A stretch of 8,425 nt of DNA. Origin: Alistipes sp. CAG:268. GTDB lineage: Bacteria; Bacteroidota; Bacteroidia; Bacteroidales; Rikenellaceae. This document shows positions 6,621 to 8,425 of this stretch, piece after piece (position 1 is the stretch's first letter; each line of letters opens with the position of its first letter). The position numbers and the translations under genes are program-made. Below the pieces are notes generated by a model that did not search any database, was not told where the DNA came from, and saw only the letters and a program-made list of their open reading frames with translations. Location: contig FR892023.1 in the NCBI GenBank assembly GCA_000434235.1, positions 20,386-28,810 on the forward strand. Direction: 5' to 3'.

Positions 6621-6673
6621 CGCCCGCCGGCAGGGCGGAATTCCGGAGGTCTGCCGGGGTGCTGAACGCCAAC

Positions 6674-6717
6674 CGACACGACGCGAGGGACTTGCAGTTC
6701 CCCGCGTTTTTTTGTCG
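6674..6717 (+). terminator. Plus-strand intrinsic terminator with no gene upstream
   Basis: ACGCG-A-GGGA (6681-6690) pairs with TCCCCGCGT (6699-6707), with one bulged A and an 8-base loop, and is followed by seven T (6707-6713). CGACA (6674-6678) can add an outer stem with TGTCG (6713-6717). This is a strong rho-independent signal on the plus strand, but no plus-strand gene lies between it and the terminator at 5791-5824. It may end a small RNA or antisense transcript, or insulate the riboswitch gene from read-through. Confidence 0.65.
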
Positions 6718-6771
6718 ATAAAATGTTCATGAAAAACAACCGGAGCGCTCGCCCGAATGAAAAACATCGCC

Positions 6772-6779
6772 TATATTTG
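6772..6779 (+). promoter_or_regulatory. -7 box of the riboswitch-nrdD transcript
   Basis: TATATTTG matches TAnnTTTG and predicts a start near 6785-6786, exactly where the first paired strand of the cobalamin aptamer begins. No clear TTTG occurs at the -33 position; the bases there are GC-rich. The position relative to the aptamer is strong supporting evidence. Confidence 0.65.
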
Positions 6780-6785
6780 CATCGA

Positions 6786-6955
6786 GCAAGGTTCCCCGCC
6801 GGCGGCTGCCGGCCCGGGATCAAAAGGGAACACCTGTGCGAATCAGGGGCTATTCCCGTAGCTGTAAGCTCCGTAAACGACCGCATACTCTTGAGCCACT
6901 GTCCCGCCGGGACGGGAAGGCATGCGGAGGGGGCGAGCCAGAAGACCTGCCTTGC
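6786..6955 (+). ncRNA. Cobalamin (B12) riboswitch aptamer
   Basis: The stretch carries the ordered conserved blocks of the adenosylcobalamin-class riboswitch. Closing stem P1 pairs GCAAGG (6786-6791) with CCTTGC (6950-6955). The AAAAGGGAA block is at 6822-6830 and a core stretch similar to CnGTCCCGCnACTGTAA is at 6850-6867 (CTATTCCCGTAGCTGTAA). GAGCCACTG is at 6893-6901, GGGAAGG at 6914-6920, and the B12 box GAGCCAGAAGACCTGCC at 6935-6951. In known members, binding of a cobalamin lowers expression of the downstream gene, here nrdD. The aptamer appears complete. The ligand subtype (adenosyl- versus hydroxo/methylcobalamin) cannot be read with certainty by eye. Confidence 0.93.
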
Positions 6956-7127
6956 CGGATGAGGCTCCGAACCTCGGGGATAAGGAACGGCGCCCGAAAA
7001 CTGCTTAAACCGGACATACCAGAGGCCGAACTCCGCGCTTTGCCGCACACGCTCCGCCGTGCGGGAAAGGGCAGGGCTTCGCACCCTCGGGAAACGACTG
7101 AACAACAAACTAAACAGTGGGCTTATT
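6956..7127 (+). promoter_or_regulatory. Riboswitch expression platform and nrdD leader
   Basis: About 170 bases separate the aptamer from the nrdD start. A small stem GAGG/CCTC (6961-6964 with 6972-6975) follows P1 directly. A larger one pairs CTTT-G-CCGCAC (7038-7048) with GTGCGG-G-AAAG (7059-7069), a 10-bp stem with one mismatch. Neither is followed by a T-run, so a simple rho-independent switch is not apparent and control of translation or Rho access is more likely. No Shine-Dalgarno motif is seen before the ATG. The open frame that crosses this region is non-coding in appearance. Confidence 0.5.
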
Positions 7128-8425
7128 ATGGGCATTTCGGAACTCCAAATCGTCAAACGCGACGGCAAGCGCGAGCCGTTCTCGGTGGAAAAGATCAAAC
7201 GCGCGATCAGCAAGGCATTCCTCTCGGTGGGCGGCTACGCCACCGACGACGACCTGACGTCCGTCCTGAGCCGCGTGCACATCGCCGACGGCATGAGCGT
7301 CGAGGAGATCCAGAACCAGGTCGAGGTGGCCCTCATGGCCGAGCACTACTTCGCCGTGGCCAAGAGCTACATGCTCTACCGCCAGAAACACACCGAAGAC
7401 CGCGAGGACCGCGAAAAGCTCAACTTCCTGATCGACTACTGCGACGCGAAGAACCCGGCAACGGGATCGAAATACGACGCCAACGCCAACGTCGAGAACA
7501 AGAACATCGCCACACTCATCGGCGAGCTGCCCAAACAAAACTTCATCCGGCTCAACCGCCGCCTGCTCACCGACCGCATCCGCGAGATGTACGGCAAGGA
7601 GTTGGCCGACAAGTACCTCTACCTGCTGCGCAACCACTTCATCTACAAGAACGACGAGACGTCGATGGCCAACTACTGCGCCTCGATCACGATGTACCCG
7701 TGGCTGCTCAACGGCACGCTGTCGATCGGCGGTAACTCGACCCGCCCGACGAACCTCAAGTCGTTCTGCGGCGGCTTCGTGAACATGGTATTCATCGTCT
7801 CGTCGATGCTCTCGGGAGCCTGTGCCACGCCCGAGTTCCTCATGTACATGAACTACTTCATCGAACAGGAGTACGGCGAGGACTACTACCTGCGCGCCGA
7901 CGAGGTGGTGGATCTCTCGCGCAAGCGCCGCACGATCGACAAGGTGATCACCGACTGTTTCGAACAGATCGTCTACTCGATCAACCAGCCGACGGGCGCC
8001 CGCAACTTCCAGGCCGTCTTCTGGAACGTGGCCTACTACGACCGTTTCTACTTCGAGTCGCTCTTCGGCGAATTCCGCTTCCCGGACGGTTCGCAGCCCC
8101 ACTGGGAGTCGCTTTCGTGGCTGCAGAAGCGTTTCATGAAGTGGTTCAACCGCGAACGGACCCGGACCGTGCTGACCTTCCCGGTCGAGACGATGGCCCT
8201 GCTGACGCGCGACGGCGACGTCATGGACCGCGAATGGGGTGACTTCACGGCCGAAATGTACGCCGAGGGGCACTCGTTCTTCACCTACATCAGCGACAAC
8301 GCCGACTCGCTCTCGTCGTGCTGCCGCCTGCGCAACGAGATCCAGGACAACGGCTTCAGCTACACGCTCGGAGCGGGCGGCGTCTCGACCGGATCGAAGA
8401 GCGTGCTGACGATCAACCTGAACCG
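7128..8425 (+). CDS. nrdD: Anaerobic ribonucleotide reductase, class III (5' part)
   Basis: NrdD reduces ribonucleoside triphosphates to deoxy forms without oxygen, using a glycyl radical made by its activase NrdG and S-adenosylmethionine. The first 432 codons are present and the frame is open at the window end; full-length relatives are roughly 700-800 aa. Residues about 5-97 form an ATP-cone allosteric domain (LQIVKRDGKREPFSVEKIKRAI at the start, YMLYRQKH at the end). The catalytic barrel begins with NANVENKNIATLIGELPKQN (starting near residue 120). Active-site region cysteines are visible in SFCGGF (Cys214) and SSCCRLRN (Cys398, Cys399); one of these pairs should include the thiyl-radical cysteine. 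The zinc-binding cysteines and the glycyl-radical motif lie beyond the window. The ATG at 7128 is chosen because it puts the ATP cone at the N-terminus. A cobalamin riboswitch precedes it, implying repression by B12. Confidence 0.95.
   Translation, partial: MGISELQIVKRDGKREPFSVEKIKRAISKAFLSVGGYATDDDLTSVLSRVHIADGMSVEEIQNQVEVALMAEHYFAVAKSYMLYRQKHTEDREDREKLNFLIDYCDAKNPATGSKYDANANVENKNIATLIGELPKQNFIRLNRRLLTDRIREMYGKELADKYLYLLRNHFIYKNDETSMANYCASITMYPWLLNGTLSIGGNSTRPTNLKSFCGGFVNMVFIVSSMLSGACATPEFLMYMNYFIEQEYGEDYYLRADEVVDLSRKRRTIDKVITDCFEQIVYSINQPTGARNFQAVFWNVAYYDRFYFESLFGEFRFPDGSQPHWESLSWLQKRFMKWFNRERTRTVLTFPVETMALLTRDGDVMDREWGDFTAEMYAEGHSFFTYISDNADSLSSCCRLRNEIQDNGFSYTLGAGGVSTGSKSVLTINLN

Noticed and set aside
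4527..7102. Shared 11-mer AAACGACTGAA before the channel gene (4527-4537) and before nrdD (7092-7102)
   Set aside because: The distances to the start codons differ (2 versus 25 bases) and no flanking similarity exists, so chance is the simplest explanation.
6836..7735. 299-codon plus-strand frame across the riboswitch and nrdD start
   Set aside because: It runs through the conserved aptamer core and the wrong frame of nrdD; the protein is Arg/Pro/His-rich with no domain.
7110..8273. 387-codon minus-strand open frame antisense to nrdD
   Set aside because: It mirrors the strongly conserved nrdD coding frame and has the Val/Asp/Glu/Arg-rich look of antisense GC-rich genes.
1..8425. CRISPR arrays, insertion sequences, tRNA or rRNA genes
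   Set aside because: I saw no regularly spaced repeats, transposase or terminal repeats, cloverleaf-like sequence or rRNA core motifs on either strand.

Overview
The window looks like chromosomal DNA from a GC-rich member of the Bacteroidales, most likely Alistipes or a relative. This is inferred from Bacteroidetes-type promoter elements (TAnnTTTG at -7, once with a well-spaced TTTG at -33), A-rich translation starts with little Shine-Dalgarno signal, strong G/C preference at third codon positions, and the protein families present. No sequence search was possible, so the genus is an inference.

Bases 1-367 hold no gene I can support. They contain a strong consensus promoter, a leader of about 260 nt with a small AT-rich open frame, and a possible second promoter just before the first gene. 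Bases 368-4377 form a compact same-strand operon: a Wza-like outer-membrane export lipoprotein, a Wzz/Wzc-type co-polymerase fused to a BY-kinase with a tyrosine-rich tail, and a PHP-family (CpsB/YwqE-like) phosphotyrosine phosphatase. A hairpin-plus-T-run terminator closes it. Together they make the export and phospho-control core of a capsule or exopolysaccharide pathway. No glycosyltransferase, flippase or polymerase is present, so the sugar-building genes must lie elsewhere.

Bases 4488-5736 are a separately promoted mechanosensitive channel of the YbdG (MscS superfamily) type. It runs convergently toward a minus-strand lipoprotein (5852-6493) with a lipocalin-like domain followed by an NlpE-C-like domain. 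A strong two-way hairpin separates the two genes.

Bases 6494-7127 are non-coding but dense in signals. They carry the lipoprotein promoter with a hairpin at its predicted transcript start, terminator-like hairpins on each strand that belong to no visible gene, a promoter-like -7 element and a complete cobalamin (B12) riboswitch aptamer. Downstream is the 5' part of nrdD, the anaerobic class III ribonucleotide reductase, cut by the window end. The arrangement predicts that B12 shuts down nrdD, which makes sense if the cell also has a B12-dependent class II reductase.

Most of the window is ordinary core and envelope biology. The best points for follow-up are the B12 riboswitch on a class III reductase, the orphan structured interval at about 6584-6717, and the double-promoter leader of the polysaccharide operon.
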